The notes: generated by a model not told the origin, from the sequence alone. DNA of 64,000 nucleotides from Pseudomonas sp. B20(2017) (GCF_002113125.1 NZ_NEJP01000002.1:401177-465176), one strand, 5' to 3'. Positions 9,591 to 17,527 are shown, counted from the stretch's first letter. Translations and numbers: made by a program.

Positions 9591-11756
9591 GTGACTCAAA
9601 GGATTATTAAGAATTATAAAATAGCCACTAAATACCCAGAGATAAAGTCACTAATACCTCACGTACAAAAGTCTGCAGACAGTCAACGTTCTGCTCTCGG
9701 ATTCCTAGCAAGTAGCGTATATGAAGAATATGCTCGAAACGAACGACTTTACGTTTTAGTTAATGACTTACCCGATGGTAGAATTTACGCTGGCCATCTG
9801 CTCTTTGACATGAGATATCCTCGAGCTACGATCCGTCAAATGTTCGTTGACCCAGAACATCGCAGAGGCGGGCTCGCGACACTTCTTCTTGATCACCTTA
9901 GAGACATTCTAACAAGTTTCGGGTTCACCTCTATTTATGCCAGAGTTGCACTAGACTTATTAGACTCTAATAAATTCTGGGAAAGACAGCGCTTTTACAT
10001 ACAACGACAGGAAAAGGGTGGCGTTACTAAAAATAGAAAAATTTTAGTCCGCTGCCACGAACTCGAATCTCCGCAGTTATTTCCAACAAGTGGAATAAGC
10101 TCAGAAAACCCACTTGGCCTGACATTTACACCATCCGACATCGTCCCCCTTTACCTGCTTGACCTAAATGTTCTTTTCGACTTGGCTGGTCCAAGAAGAA
10201 AGCGTCACGATAACGCTTTGAGCATATTTCAAGCAGAACGTATGAACTTTTGCCGACTAGCGATAAGCACAGAAATTAGGGAAGAACTAAAACGAACGCG
10301 TCTCGTAGAAAAAACCGATCCAATGGAAGGTTTTATCGATATATTTCCTTCGTTCCCGCTTGTAAAACCAAAAGAAACCACCCAACTAATTAACGAGCTG
10401 TCGTCCATAGTTTTTCCACATAAACAGAAGGACAGCTTTAGTTCAAATGATTGGTCTGATCTTAGCCACGTCGCAACTGCAATTCAACACGATTTAGCTG
10501 GCCTTATCACTAACGACGCTGCAATACTTTCGTCAGCGCCTCAAATCAAGATAAAGTATGGCATCGAAATCATATCAACTGCGGCTTTTGAGCTAAATGA
10601 CGTCCCTCCTAGAAATAAAAGCTCACACTACACATCTAATAACTCTACATTAAACCTTCTTGAAATCAAACGTGAAAACGATCCAGAAGTACACAAACTA
10701 CTGTCAACTCTTCGCCTAACAGGTTCGACCATAGCTAGTGGATGGATCCCCACTGTAGAACAAGAAAAAATAGCAATGCGTCGCGCCGTATGGGACCAGA
10801 ATGAACTGATCGGTTACTTAACTTGGTCATCAAGGAGCACGAGCGGCGCAACGACAGCTCGATTGGCGGTAGATGAAAAAAATCCTCATGCCCTGCACGC
10901 AGCTCGCATTTTACTTATTTACTTACTTGAGCAATTACTGCCTCACGGCCCAACTCAAGTAAACCTGGAGCTACCTACTCATCAGTCTCACTCACGCGAG
11001 ATTGCTGTAGGATTTGGGTTCAAAGGCACCAGCAGCATGCATTGCCTAACAAAACTAGTTTTAGGGCAAGTCATCACACAGAAAAACTGGAGTCACACCA
11101 AAGACACTCTATTTATGAAGAGTGGTCTGAAGTTACCGGCTAAGCCTCCTACTTTTTCGAAGGAAGAACAGTACATTCAAATTCTGACTCCAAGTGGAAA
11201 TCGAGAACATGTATCTCTTGAAATATTAGAGTCTTCTTTATCTCCAGCTTTGTTTTGCCTTCCTGGAAGACCCGCAGTAATAACACCTGTACAGCGAAGC
11301 TTTTCAGAGCCTCTTCTGGGTCACTCATTACAAGGTTCATTCCTTCCTTTTTCAACTGCTTCGCTCTTCCAAGATCGCCACTACGTGAGTAGCAGCAATA
11401 CTCTTAAGCACTTCAAAACCGGCACATTAATATTTTTCTATGAGTCAACAAAACAAAAAGGACGATGTGAATTGGTCGCCATTGCTAGGGTGCGGCAGGC
11501 TTACTTAAAACCAACTGAATCGCTAGACAACAAAACATTGGAGCAATCTGTATTAGACACAGAAAGTCTATCGTCAATCGGCAAGTCAAAAATGAAAACC
11601 ATCACTGTTTTTGATAATATATTTCCACTACCAAACCCTGTACCTCTGAAGTTTTTACAAGAAATCGGCTGTGGAAAACCCACCGACCTAATCACAACAA
11701 AACCAATAACCAACTATCAACTTGAAAAAATACTTCAGCAGGCGTTCCAGAAATGA
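9591..11756 (+). CDS. Multidomain GNAT-PIN-GNAT-PUA-like protein
   Basis: A 721-aa protein starting at GTG 9591, with AAAGGA upstream. Residues 1-160 look like a GNAT acetyltransferase; motif A is QMFVDPEHRRGGLATLLL at 83-100 with R91, G94 and A96 at the acetyl-CoA loop. Residues 185-335 look like a PIN ribonuclease, with the acidic quartet D191, E228, D290 and D309 (LLDLNVLFDL, STEIREEL, WSDLSHVA, TNDAAI). Residues 375-515 resemble a second, divergent GNAT. Residues 585-721 (HFKTGTLIFFYES, VAIARVRQAYL) resemble a PUA/ASCH-like nucleic-acid-binding fold. It overlaps the next gene by four bases. Base composition is far more AT-rich than its neighbours, suggesting transfer. A toxin or RNA-targeting defence role is inferred. 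Confidence 0.75.
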   Translation: MTQRIIKNYKIATKYPEIKSLIPHVQKSADSQRSALGFLASSVYEEYARNERLYVLVNDLPDGRIYAGHLLFDMRYPRATIRQMFVDPEHRRGGLATLLLDHLRDILTSFGFTSIYARVALDLLDSNKFWERQRFYIQRQEKGGVTKNRKILVRCHELESPQLFPTSGISSENPLGLTFTPSDIVPLYLLDLNVLFDLAGPRRKRHDNALSIFQAERMNFCRLAISTEIREELKRTRLVEKTDPMEGFIDIFPSFPLVKPKETTQLINELSSIVFPHKQKDSFSSNDWSDLSHVATAIQHDLAGLITNDAAILSSAPQIKIKYGIEIISTAAFELNDVPPRNKSSHYTSNNSTLNLLEIKRENDPEVHKLLSTLRLTGSTIASGWIPTVEQEKIAMRRAVWDQNELIGYLTWSSRSTSGATTARLAVDEKNPHALHAARILLIYLLEQLLPHGPTQVNLELPTHQSHSREIAVGFGFKGTSSMHCLTKLVLGQVITQKNWSHTKDTLFMKSGLKLPAKPPTFSKEEQYIQILTPSGNREHVSLEILESSLSPALFCLPGRPAVITPVQRSFSEPLLGHSLQGSFLPFSTASLFQDRHYVSSSNTLKHFKTGTLIFFYESTKQKGRCELVAIARVRQAYLKPTESLDNKTLEQSVLDTESLSSIGKSKMKTITVFDNIFPLPNPVPLKFLQEIGCGKPTDLITTKPITNYQLEKILQQAFQK

Positions 11757-12190
11757 AAAGCGATAACATATTAATCTCTCTAACGCCTCGTCATGCTAGC
11801 AATGTATTCTCTGGTTCTAAAACGGTAGAGCTACGACGGCGCTCTATGAATATCCAACCAGGTACTACCACTTGGATTTATGTAAAGCTTCCTATCGGCG
11901 CTATAACTGGCTGCGTTACAGTTAGCGCGATACACACTTTCTCCCCAAGAACATTATGGAAAAAATTTGGCCCCGTCAGCGGTCTTACCAGAATAGAATT
12001 CTTTAAATATTTTGACGGAGTTAAAAAGGGGGTTGCACTTGAACTTGTCGACGCAAAAACACTAAAAAAACCTCTTTCCCTAACCACATTGCGCACACAT
12101 GTAGACGGCTTCCAACCCCCACAATTCTTCACTCATCTTTTAGATGAAAATCTTATATTAACAGCCGCAGAAAAAGCTCTTTACCAATAA
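11753..12190 (+). CDS. ASCH-domain protein
   Basis: A 145-aa protein with the ASCH/PUA-like signature: a beta strand, then GSKTVELRRR at 21-30 and a later strand WIYVKLPIGAITGCV. ASCH domains are thought to bind RNA or modified nucleotides, and some act in nucleotide or RNA metabolism. The ATG lies inside the stop region of the preceding gene (overlap ATGA), so the two are almost certainly translated together. It shares that gene's low GC content. Antitoxin, RNA sensor or modulator of the large enzyme are all possible; none can be chosen from sequence. Confidence 0.75.
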   Translation: MKSDNILISLTPRHASNVFSGSKTVELRRRSMNIQPGTTTWIYVKLPIGAITGCVTVSAIHTFSPRTLWKKFGPVSGLTRIEFFKYFDGVKKGVALELVDAKTLKKPLSLTTLRTHVDGFQPPQFFTHLLDENLILTAAEKALYQ

Positions 12191-12391
12191 AAACCGCATC
12201 AATGTAGCGCCACATGCCCCAAACAAAAAAGAACACCAACAAACGCAAATTTTCAAGATGTTTCCAACTTTTAAAAATCAAAGATAATTACATACGAACT
12301 CAAGCCACTGCCAACCTAACCCCCTCTATTATATATATATTTCCTCCCGAACTTTGACCTTGACCTCACCGCTATTTCCCCATATCTTTCG
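12191..12391. other. AT-rich spacer after the ASCH gene
   Basis: About 200 bp of AT-rich DNA including a short TA run near 12328-12340. No gene, terminator hairpin or tRNA end was recognised. It continues into the degenerate repeat copy at 12392. Confidence 0.55.
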
Positions 12392-12422
12392 TACTCCGGC
12401 ACCTAAGAAACGCCTCAAGTAG
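12392..12422 (+). repeat. Degenerate copy of the Bro-N leader 3' part
   Basis: ACTCCGGC followed by CCTAAGAAA-cgc-CTCAAGTAG repeats, with small changes, the sequence at 12564-12599 (ACTCCCGGC, then CCTAAGAAA-g-CTCAAGTAG). The two copies are about 170-180 bp apart in the same orientation. The upstream copy keeps only the 3' pairing strands of the leader fold, so it may be the end of a lost or earlier leader. Confidence 0.6.
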
Positions 12423-12479
12423 CGGCCTGACCGCCCCCGAAAGATGCGGCTTTTTTGCGCCTAAGGTATTTTCGTGCGC

Positions 12480-12604
12480 GCAAAAAACCTTTGCTATGCT
12501 GGGAGTGGGCTAATACAAGACCCGAAAGGGGAATATGTCCGACCTTCTACTTGGGGTTTCTTAACTCCCGGCGCCTTAGCCCTAAGAAAGCTCAAGTAGA
12601 GGTA
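12480..12604 (+). ncRNA. Candidate structured leader RNA with pseudoknot
   Basis: Two long-range helices can form. Helix A pairs GCTGGGAGT (12498-12506) with ACTCCCGGC (12564-12572). Helix B pairs TCTACTTG (12546-12553) with CAAGTAGA (12593-12600). Their strands interleave, which is the topology of an H-type pseudoknot. Inside helix A, CCC-GAAA-GGG (12521-12530) forms a small stem with a GNRA tetraloop. The 3' strand of helix B lies beside the ribosome-binding site of the following small ORF, so the fold could control its translation. I could not match it to a named RNA family. Confidence 0.5.
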
Positions 12605-12703
12605 ATGGATATGCCTAAGATTTTTCCCTTCTCAGTGAAGGAAATCACCTACAGCTTTACTGCTGCATTTACGCCTCCACACAAGGAGGTCGATCATGTC
12701 TGA
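12605..12703 (+). CDS. Small ORF overlapping the Bro-N gene (possible leader peptide)
   Basis: Reads 32 codons from ATG 12605, or 30 from ATG 12611 (MPKIFPFSVKEITYSFTAAF at the start). AGAGG at 12598-12602 is better placed for the second ATG. Its stop overlaps the Bro-N start by eight bases, so it may act as a translational coupler. A longer upstream reading frame from 12455 runs through the structured leader and is not credible. No function can be given. Confidence 0.45.
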   Translation: MDMPKIFPFSVKEITYSFTAAFTPPHKEVDHV

Positions 12704-13037
12704 AGTCATCACACCCACAGTTTTCAATCGTCACAACCTTGCCCTTCACGCCCTCCTCCTTGAAAACCAACCGTGGTTCTGTGCCCGCGATATCGGCCGC
12801 CTGATGGGAGTCCACCTATGCGATCGCATGGTCAACAAGCTAGATAAAGATCAGCACCGTGTCCTGTGGATCGACTATTACCGACAACCCGAAAAACAGC
12901 TGATGCTTAGCGAATCTGGTGTGTATGCGCTGTTGGTATATCACTACGTCCCAGGAAACCGGCTGCTACGTGAGTGGCTAACCAATCAGGTTGTGGCAGC
13001 CTTGCGCGACGCGGATCCGTCTGAAAACACGGATTGA
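12696..13037 (+). CDS. Bro-N domain (phage antirepressor-like) protein
   Basis: A 113-aa protein consisting almost only of a Bro-N domain: TVFNRHNLALHALLLENQPW, then FCARDIGRLMGVH and LMLSESGVYALLVY. Bro-N domains bind DNA and occur in phage antirepressors and island regulators; the usual C-terminal partner domain is missing here. A near-perfect AAGGAGGT lies five bases before the ATG at 12696. It follows the structured leader and overlaps the preceding small ORF. A regulatory role in the island is likely, but its target is unknown. Confidence 0.8.
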   Translation: MSEVITPTVFNRHNLALHALLLENQPWFCARDIGRLMGVHLCDRMVNKLDKDQHRVLWIDYYRQPEKQLMLSESGVYALLVYHYVPGNRLLREWLTNQVVAALRDADPSENTD

Positions 13038-13040
13038 CCG

Positions 13041-13229
13041 ATGTTAAGTTTGCTGGATTGGCCGGAGATGTCGCTGAGCTTGCTGCATTGGCGAGATGAA
13101 GGCTGGATTCAGCTGAGAGATATGCCTTACCTGCTGAATGATCAGAGCCAAGAGCGGGCTAGAGCGGCGAAACCTTGGTGGCGGAGAATTGCGCAAGCAT
13201 TCCAGTCTTCGAAGCACTCGATGGGTTAA
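13041..13229 (+). CDS. Small hypothetical protein downstream of the Bro-N gene
   Basis: A 62-aa ORF that starts three bases after the Bro-N stop. The product is Trp-rich at both ends (LLDWPEMSLSLLHWRDEGW, then KPWWRRI) and basic near the C terminus. The tight spacing supports a real co-translated gene, although no strong Shine-Dalgarno precedes the ATG. No family recognised. Confidence 0.5.
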   Translation: MLSLLDWPEMSLSLLHWRDEGWIQLRDMPYLLNDQSQERARAAKPWWRRIAQAFQSSKHSMG

Positions 13230-13314
13230 AGCTGTGGTTGTAGGACCGTGCGAGATCCGTCGCGATTTTCTGTAGGAATTTTCGTAGACAGCGGTGATGG
13301 CCACTCAGTATCGT

Positions 13315-13335
13315 CCGAGGGTTAACAACCCTCGG
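13315..13335 (+). promoter_or_regulatory. Palindrome just before the HNH gene
   Basis: CCGAGGGTT and AACCCTCGG form a perfect 9-bp inverted repeat around AAC, ending seven bases before the ATG at 13343. No Shine-Dalgarno is visible. The hairpin could limit translation, or the palindrome could be an operator. Confidence 0.5.
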
Positions 13336-13342
13336 CGACTGT

Positions 13343-14056
13343 ATGGATACGAAAAAGGAACAAAAAGGCTGGACCAATGACGAGTTGGAAGCATCGATCG
13401 ACGCCTATCTCGCGATTCAAGCGAAATATCCAAACGATGAAAAATTCAACAAGTCTGCGGAGCACAAGCTTCTGCAGGATGGCGTGCTCGCCAGTCGTAA
13501 TAGCAAGTCGATCGACTATCGCCTACAAAACATTTCGGCTCTCTTTGATGCGCTGGGACTGAAGCCAATTGTCCATTACAAGCCGAAAGTCAACATTGGC
13601 TCGGGGATCACTGCGCGCCTGACCAAAATTTTAGAAGCCAAAGGCCTTCTGACTCAGAGCACCGAGCTGCTTGCTACCGAGGGTGGCGTTCGGAGTCGAC
13701 ACGTTAAGCCAGCTAAAGCACAGAATTTCGTAGACGTTCCAGAAGATGACTCGCCCCCACAACAAGGGGTGACAGTTACCCGGTACTTCGTTCGAAACTC
13801 CAAAATCAAAGGCTGGATTCTAGAAAACGCTAAAGGTATTTGTGAGGCCTGTGGTCAACCTGGTCCATTCGAAATGGATGGAAAACCGTACCTTGAGGTT
13901 CATCACGTTAAGCACCTGGCACAGCAGGGTAAGGATCGCAAAAACAATACTGTTGCGCTCTGTCCGAATTGCCATCGGCGCTGCCACCACTCGAGCGACC
14001 GAGTGGAGTTCACTGATTCGCTCTATAAAAAAGTGAAACGGTTGAAGCGGCAGTAA
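13343..14056 (+). CDS. HNH endonuclease family protein
   Basis: A 237-aa protein with a C-terminal HNH nuclease: zinc cysteines C167-x2-C170 and C207-x2-C210, the catalytic histidine in EVHHVKHLA (H187/H188), N201/N202 and the final H in CPNCHRRCHH. The arrangement is McrA-like. The N-terminal 110 residues are helical and resemble the region that precedes HNH domains in stand-alone restriction-type nucleases. No methyltransferase gene lies beside it, so a modification-dependent or standalone nuclease is more likely than a classic restriction-modification pair. Probably part of the island's defence content. Confidence 0.8.
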   Translation: MDTKKEQKGWTNDELEASIDAYLAIQAKYPNDEKFNKSAEHKLLQDGVLASRNSKSIDYRLQNISALFDALGLKPIVHYKPKVNIGSGITARLTKILEAKGLLTQSTELLATEGGVRSRHVKPAKAQNFVDVPEDDSPPQQGVTVTRYFVRNSKIKGWILENAKGICEACGQPGPFEMDGKPYLEVHHVKHLAQQGKDRKNNTVALCPNCHRRCHHSSDRVEFTDSLYKKVKRLKRQ

Positions 14057-14145
14057 ATTCTCTGCCCAATAGAGGATGTGGTGAGGGAAGAAATCCAACC
14101 CGCCTCTCGCTACTAATCCCCCCACTCAAGGACCCGAGCCCCATC

Positions 14146-15132
14146 ATGAAATTCGACCTCGCCTACTGCCTCAGCCTCGACGACAAGTTGTCGATCTATG
14201 ATGTTCGCGATCTCAATTTCGATGAGACGGTGGCGTTCGATTCTGCGAAGGAGCATTTCCAGTGCCCCAACGACGCCTGTCGTGCGGCGTTCGATGCCTC
14301 CAACGAATTAGGCACGTTCAACGCCAAGAACGTGAATTACGTGCGCACGCCGCACTTCAAGAATCTGCCCGGTACGCAGCATGTGGCGGGTTGTCCGTAT
14401 GTGAGTTTGAAGACGTCGGCCGCGGGGGTTGAGGCGGCGGATGGGGAATTGGATGACGGACGGGAGGAACATTTCCCGTCGGAGTTGTTGCTGACGCGCC
14501 GTGAGTATGTGCGTAAGCCTGCCGCGCCAGCGGGTGCTGCGGATGTGTTGCGGGATGATCCGATGCGGGTGGCGGCTACTCCCTCAAAAGAATCGCCGAG
14601 TCGTGAGACGACGCCGGACAAGACCAGTGTTTTCGCTCACCCCGTGGAATGTTTTGTGTCGAACTTCGCGGATAAGGATTTGCTCAAGCGTATGCCGTTG
14701 AAGATTGGCGAGCATACGGCGCCGTACAGTTCGTTCTTCAAGAAGATCGAGTACTTGATGGACAACAAGGGGCTGATTTATTGGGGCCGGATCAAGAAGA
14801 TCGAGGACTTCCACAGCGCCAGTTTCCGGATCGATTTCGAGGACAAGGTCTGGTTCAAGAAGCCGGATGACAGCAAGAAGAAGCCTTATCCGGTCAGTGT
14901 CTATCTCAACAAAAAGCTGATCGACAACTACCGTAAGCGCAAGGCGTTTCTGGAAGAGATCAAGCACGCGATCGACAGTGATAAGAAGCTGTTCTGTTTC
15001 TTTTATGGCGTGACGCCGGAATTGAAGCAGGTGCCGGGCAAGAAGAACCCCGAAAAGCCTTTCGAGGTCTTCAATGCCAATATCGAGAACCTGGATCACT
15101 TCATCATTCGTGAAGCGCCGGGTCTGGCGTGA
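14146..15132 (+). CDS. Hypothetical protein with CoiA-like zinc-finger motif
   Basis: A 328-aa protein of unknown function. Near the N terminus there is a possible zinc site: C40-x4-C45, then H70, H79 and C83 (TPHFKNLPGTQHVAGCPY). This pattern recalls the N-terminal finger of CoiA-like and other nuclease-associated proteins. The middle (about 85-160) is low-complexity and acidic, and the C-terminal half is lysine-rich. It ends nine bases before a convergent gene and is the last gene of the likely island. It follows the HNH gene on the same strand by 89 bp. Confidence 0.6.
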   Translation: MKFDLAYCLSLDDKLSIYDVRDLNFDETVAFDSAKEHFQCPNDACRAAFDASNELGTFNAKNVNYVRTPHFKNLPGTQHVAGCPYVSLKTSAAGVEAADGELDDGREEHFPSELLLTRREYVRKPAAPAGAADVLRDDPMRVAATPSKESPSRETTPDKTSVFAHPVECFVSNFADKDLLKRMPLKIGEHTAPYSSFFKKIEYLMDNKGLIYWGRIKKIEDFHSASFRIDFEDKVWFKKPDDSKKKPYPVSVYLNKKLIDNYRKRKAFLEEIKHAIDSDKKLFCFFYGVTPELKQVPGKKNPEKPFEVFNANIENLDHFIIREAPGLA

Positions 15133-15141
15133 TGGTCAGCC

Positions 15142-16284
15142 CTAGGGCAGTTGCAGTTTGACGGCGCCGGGGTGTTGCTTGACGACTGAGTACGGCAGGA
15201 TCGACCACTCGGGTTCATCGCAACCACGTTGTACTCGCGGGAAGTACGGCCCCAAGTAAATGCCCTTGGCGGTGAAGTACCAATCGAAAACGCCCCAGAT
15301 GTTTTCATCGGTGTAGTCGCAACTGTCTTCATCACCTTCGGCTGGCTTCTTCATTTCGTCGGGATACAGCGAGGTGAATTGCTTTATAAGCCATTGCGCA
15401 AACTCCTCCCTCTGTTTGCCTTCGCTTGTTCCAGTCGAATTGCCTTCACGCCCACCCACCGCCAAAACGTCTTCCAGCTTTATCGCCTCCCCAGTATGAA
15501 CATTGAGATTGATCGGGGAGTTGCCGACATCCGGATGCGCGCCGCCACAGTCGTAACCGGTGTTGATGTTCAGGCTGACGATATCGGACGACAGAAACGT
15601 GGGCGCGACGCTTTGCCATTGCTCGGCATTTTCACCACCTTGCAGCATGCAGCCGTGATAACTGATGACCTCTTTCCAGAGCCGTCCCAACAATTGCTCG
15701 TTGATCCGCTGTTGCTCTTCTTTGGGATAACCAGACTCAATGCTGAAGAAAGAGATTTTGGACTCAGGCTCTGCCCACCATTGCAGGTCGTAGCCCATGA
15801 AGTTGTCTTTCTTCCCCGGTTTGAGCTTGAGCCCCTGTAAGCGCAAATACTCGTACGGATCGTCCTTCGCCAACGTGGCAATAAAGGGCAACGTCGTTGC
15901 AGTCGGCGCTGGAAGTTTGGCCTCGACCAGTTGCACCGGCAGCTTTTTGCCCTTCGGGTTTTGCCATTCGCCCTGCCAACCATTGGCGGTGGATTTCAGA
16001 TTTAGGGTTGGGAGTGGCTTGTCCTCGCTGAAGCGATTGTTGCCCTCGACCAGCGTCAGCGTGCTGTCCTGCAACGCGCCACTGAGGGGCAGATCGCGGT
16101 GATACTTCTCGTAGAAGTAACGACCGGTCACTTCATCCGGCTGCTGGGTGTTGAGCTCCACCACAATCGGCGTCTTGCCCAGCGTGCCAGTGAACACACG
16201 TCTGCCGTCATCAGCCTGAGCAGTAGAAAGCAGTGAAAACAACGCGGCGGCATATGGCGCCAGGCGCAACAGTCCCTTGAGCAT
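15142..16284 (-). CDS. Periplasmic DUF3298-like protein
   Basis: A 380-aa exported protein; the signal peptide runs to about residue 24 (cut near STAQA-DDG). The C-terminal half shows the DUF3298 pattern: IVSLNINTGYDCGGAHPDVG, then NLNVHTGEAIKLEDVL, and a final FYF-like segment GIYLGPYFP. The N-terminal domain carries a beta-rich region (GRYFYEKYHRDLPLSG) found in other envelope proteins. Its role is unknown; related domains occur in cell-wall hydrolase partners and anti-sigma factors. Confidence 0.65.
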   Translation of the reverse strand: MLKGLLRLAPYAAALFSLLSTAQADDGRRVFTGTLGKTPIVVELNTQQPDEVTGRYFYEKYHRDLPLSGALQDSTLTLVEGNNRFSEDKPLPTLNLKSTANGWQGEWQNPKGKKLPVQLVEAKLPAPTATTLPFIATLAKDDPYEYLRLQGLKLKPGKKDNFMGYDLQWWAEPESKISFFSIESGYPKEEQQRINEQLLGRLWKEVISYHGCMLQGGENAEQWQSVAPTFLSSDIVSLNINTGYDCGGAHPDVGNSPINLNVHTGEAIKLEDVLAVGGREGNSTGTSEGKQREEFAQWLIKQFTSLYPDEMKKPAEGDEDSCDYTDENIWGVFDWYFTAKGIYLGPYFPRVQRGCDEPEWSILPYSVVKQHPGAVKLQLP

Positions 16285-16370
16285 GGATCGATCCCTGAGT
16301 GAGTCGGAGGTCGCGCCGGGACGTGAGTGCCGGCGCTGGTAAATGCGGGGCGGATTATGGCGGGGGTGGC

Positions 16371-17093
16371 TTAACTAATCGAATTTTGTCGGTTGTACTC
16401 TTCCAGCCAGGCTTCGCGCTTTAACGCTTCGATCTCTCGGCGCACTTGTTTGCGCCGTTTTTTGGCTTCCTCGACTTCAGCCTCCTCAAGAGCGCAATAC
16501 TGACGTAGCCAATGAACAATCATTTCTTCAAGTGGCCAGTAGTAATCCTTAGCACCCTTGCTGCTTCTCGGGGTGTCATTCATATCCTCGTCAAATACCA
16601 TTGCGGCCATTTCATCAGGCGGCAAACTGCCTCTTTCGGCGACCCTTTCCTTGAAGATCCAGGCGATCTCGTCGATGTGTTTTTGCGCACTGCGATGACT
16701 GCGCCGATAGAACTGCTGTGAGTGACAAACTGATCTGAAGTGCTCGATCATCTGGTCAGCGTCGATCCATTGCGCAAGATCGTGATTGATCGCATGAACC
16801 ATTACACCGTTGAGCCAGCGATCAGCAAAGCGCTGGACAACGCCCTCAACGTCCGCTTTTTTCGCATCAGCGAGAATCACGCAATACCGCGTTTTTACGT
16901 GCATGACGAACAACACATTCTTGCGCTGCACGGTGATGGCGTGAACCAGCCACTGCTCGGTCGAACTGTCCGGCTCGTCATCTTCGATGAAGGGTGACGG
17001 TGCGTTGTATTCAACCGGCGTGATCGTTTCGCCCTTGTGGACGCGACTGAAGAACTTGCTGGCGGCTTCTGTGCAGTTGAAGATCAACATCAT
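16371..17093 (-). CDS. Hypothetical protein, DUF6933-like N terminus
   Basis: A 240-aa soluble protein beginning MMLIFNCTEAASKFFSRVHK. It is Trp- and charge-rich and ends in a basic coiled-coil segment (EEAEVEEAKKRRKQVRREIE). The N terminus resembles the DUF6933 family as I remember it. A start two codons apart (17093 or 17090) cannot be resolved. It is followed on the same strand by another hypothetical gene upstream at 17121-17483. Confidence 0.55.
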   Translation of the reverse strand: MMLIFNCTEAASKFFSRVHKGETITPVEYNAPSPFIEDDEPDSSTEQWLVHAITVQRKNVLFVMHVKTRYCVILADAKKADVEGVVQRFADRWLNGVMVHAINHDLAQWIDADQMIEHFRSVCHSQQFYRRSHRSAQKHIDEIAWIFKERVAERGSLPPDEMAAMVFDEDMNDTPRSSKGAKDYYWPLEEMIVHWLRQYCALEEAEVEEAKKRRKQVRREIEALKREAWLEEYNRQNSIS

Positions 17094-17120
17094 GTTTCTC
17101 TGTTTGTCGTGAGGGGATCA

Positions 17121-17483
17121 TCAATAGTCCGGTACGCGCTCCTCCGCCCATTCGATTTCGTATGGCTGGCGATCAGCATCCGAAATAATCTCGCGCATCT
17201 TGTCGCTAAGGACTGATAACTCTGCATCGGTCAGCAGGTTGTGTGCAACCATCAGCCTCAACGACAACCATGCATCTTTGCGGCTCAGTCCATCAAAGGT
17301 CATTGCCATATCCTTGTCTCGACTTCGTATAAGTCGATAGAGCGTCAGATAACGAGCGTGAGCCGAGAGAGCACCGTTTTGAGCAACGGTTCTGGTCTCA
17401 GCCAAAACACCTTGGCAAAAACGGTCCAACGCAAGCTTTCGTAATTCTTTGTACTTTTTCCAGTCACTTTCGGAAATCGACAT
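17121..17483 (-). CDS. Small hypothetical protein
   Basis: A 120-aa, mainly helical, soluble protein starting MSISESDWKKYKELRKLALD at ATG 17483, preceded by a strong GAGGTGAGG. A longer reading frame through the neighbouring permease gene on this strand is a shadow. No family recognised. It lies 27 bp before the 17093 gene, so the two may be one operon. Confidence 0.6.
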   Translation of the reverse strand: MSISESDWKKYKELRKLALDRFCQGVLAETRTVAQNGALSAHARYLTLYRLIRSRDKDMAMTFDGLSRKDAWLSLRLMVAHNLLTDAELSVLSDKMREIISDADRQPYEIEWAEERVPDY

Positions 17484-17527
17484 GAACCTCACCTCTCGCC
17501 CATATTCAAGTGAGACCGGGTAATTGA

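Noticed and set aside
12455..12604. N-terminal part of an 82-codon frame before the Bro-N gene
   Set aside because: It runs through the paired leader and has no ribosome-binding site; only the last 30-32 codons are plausible.
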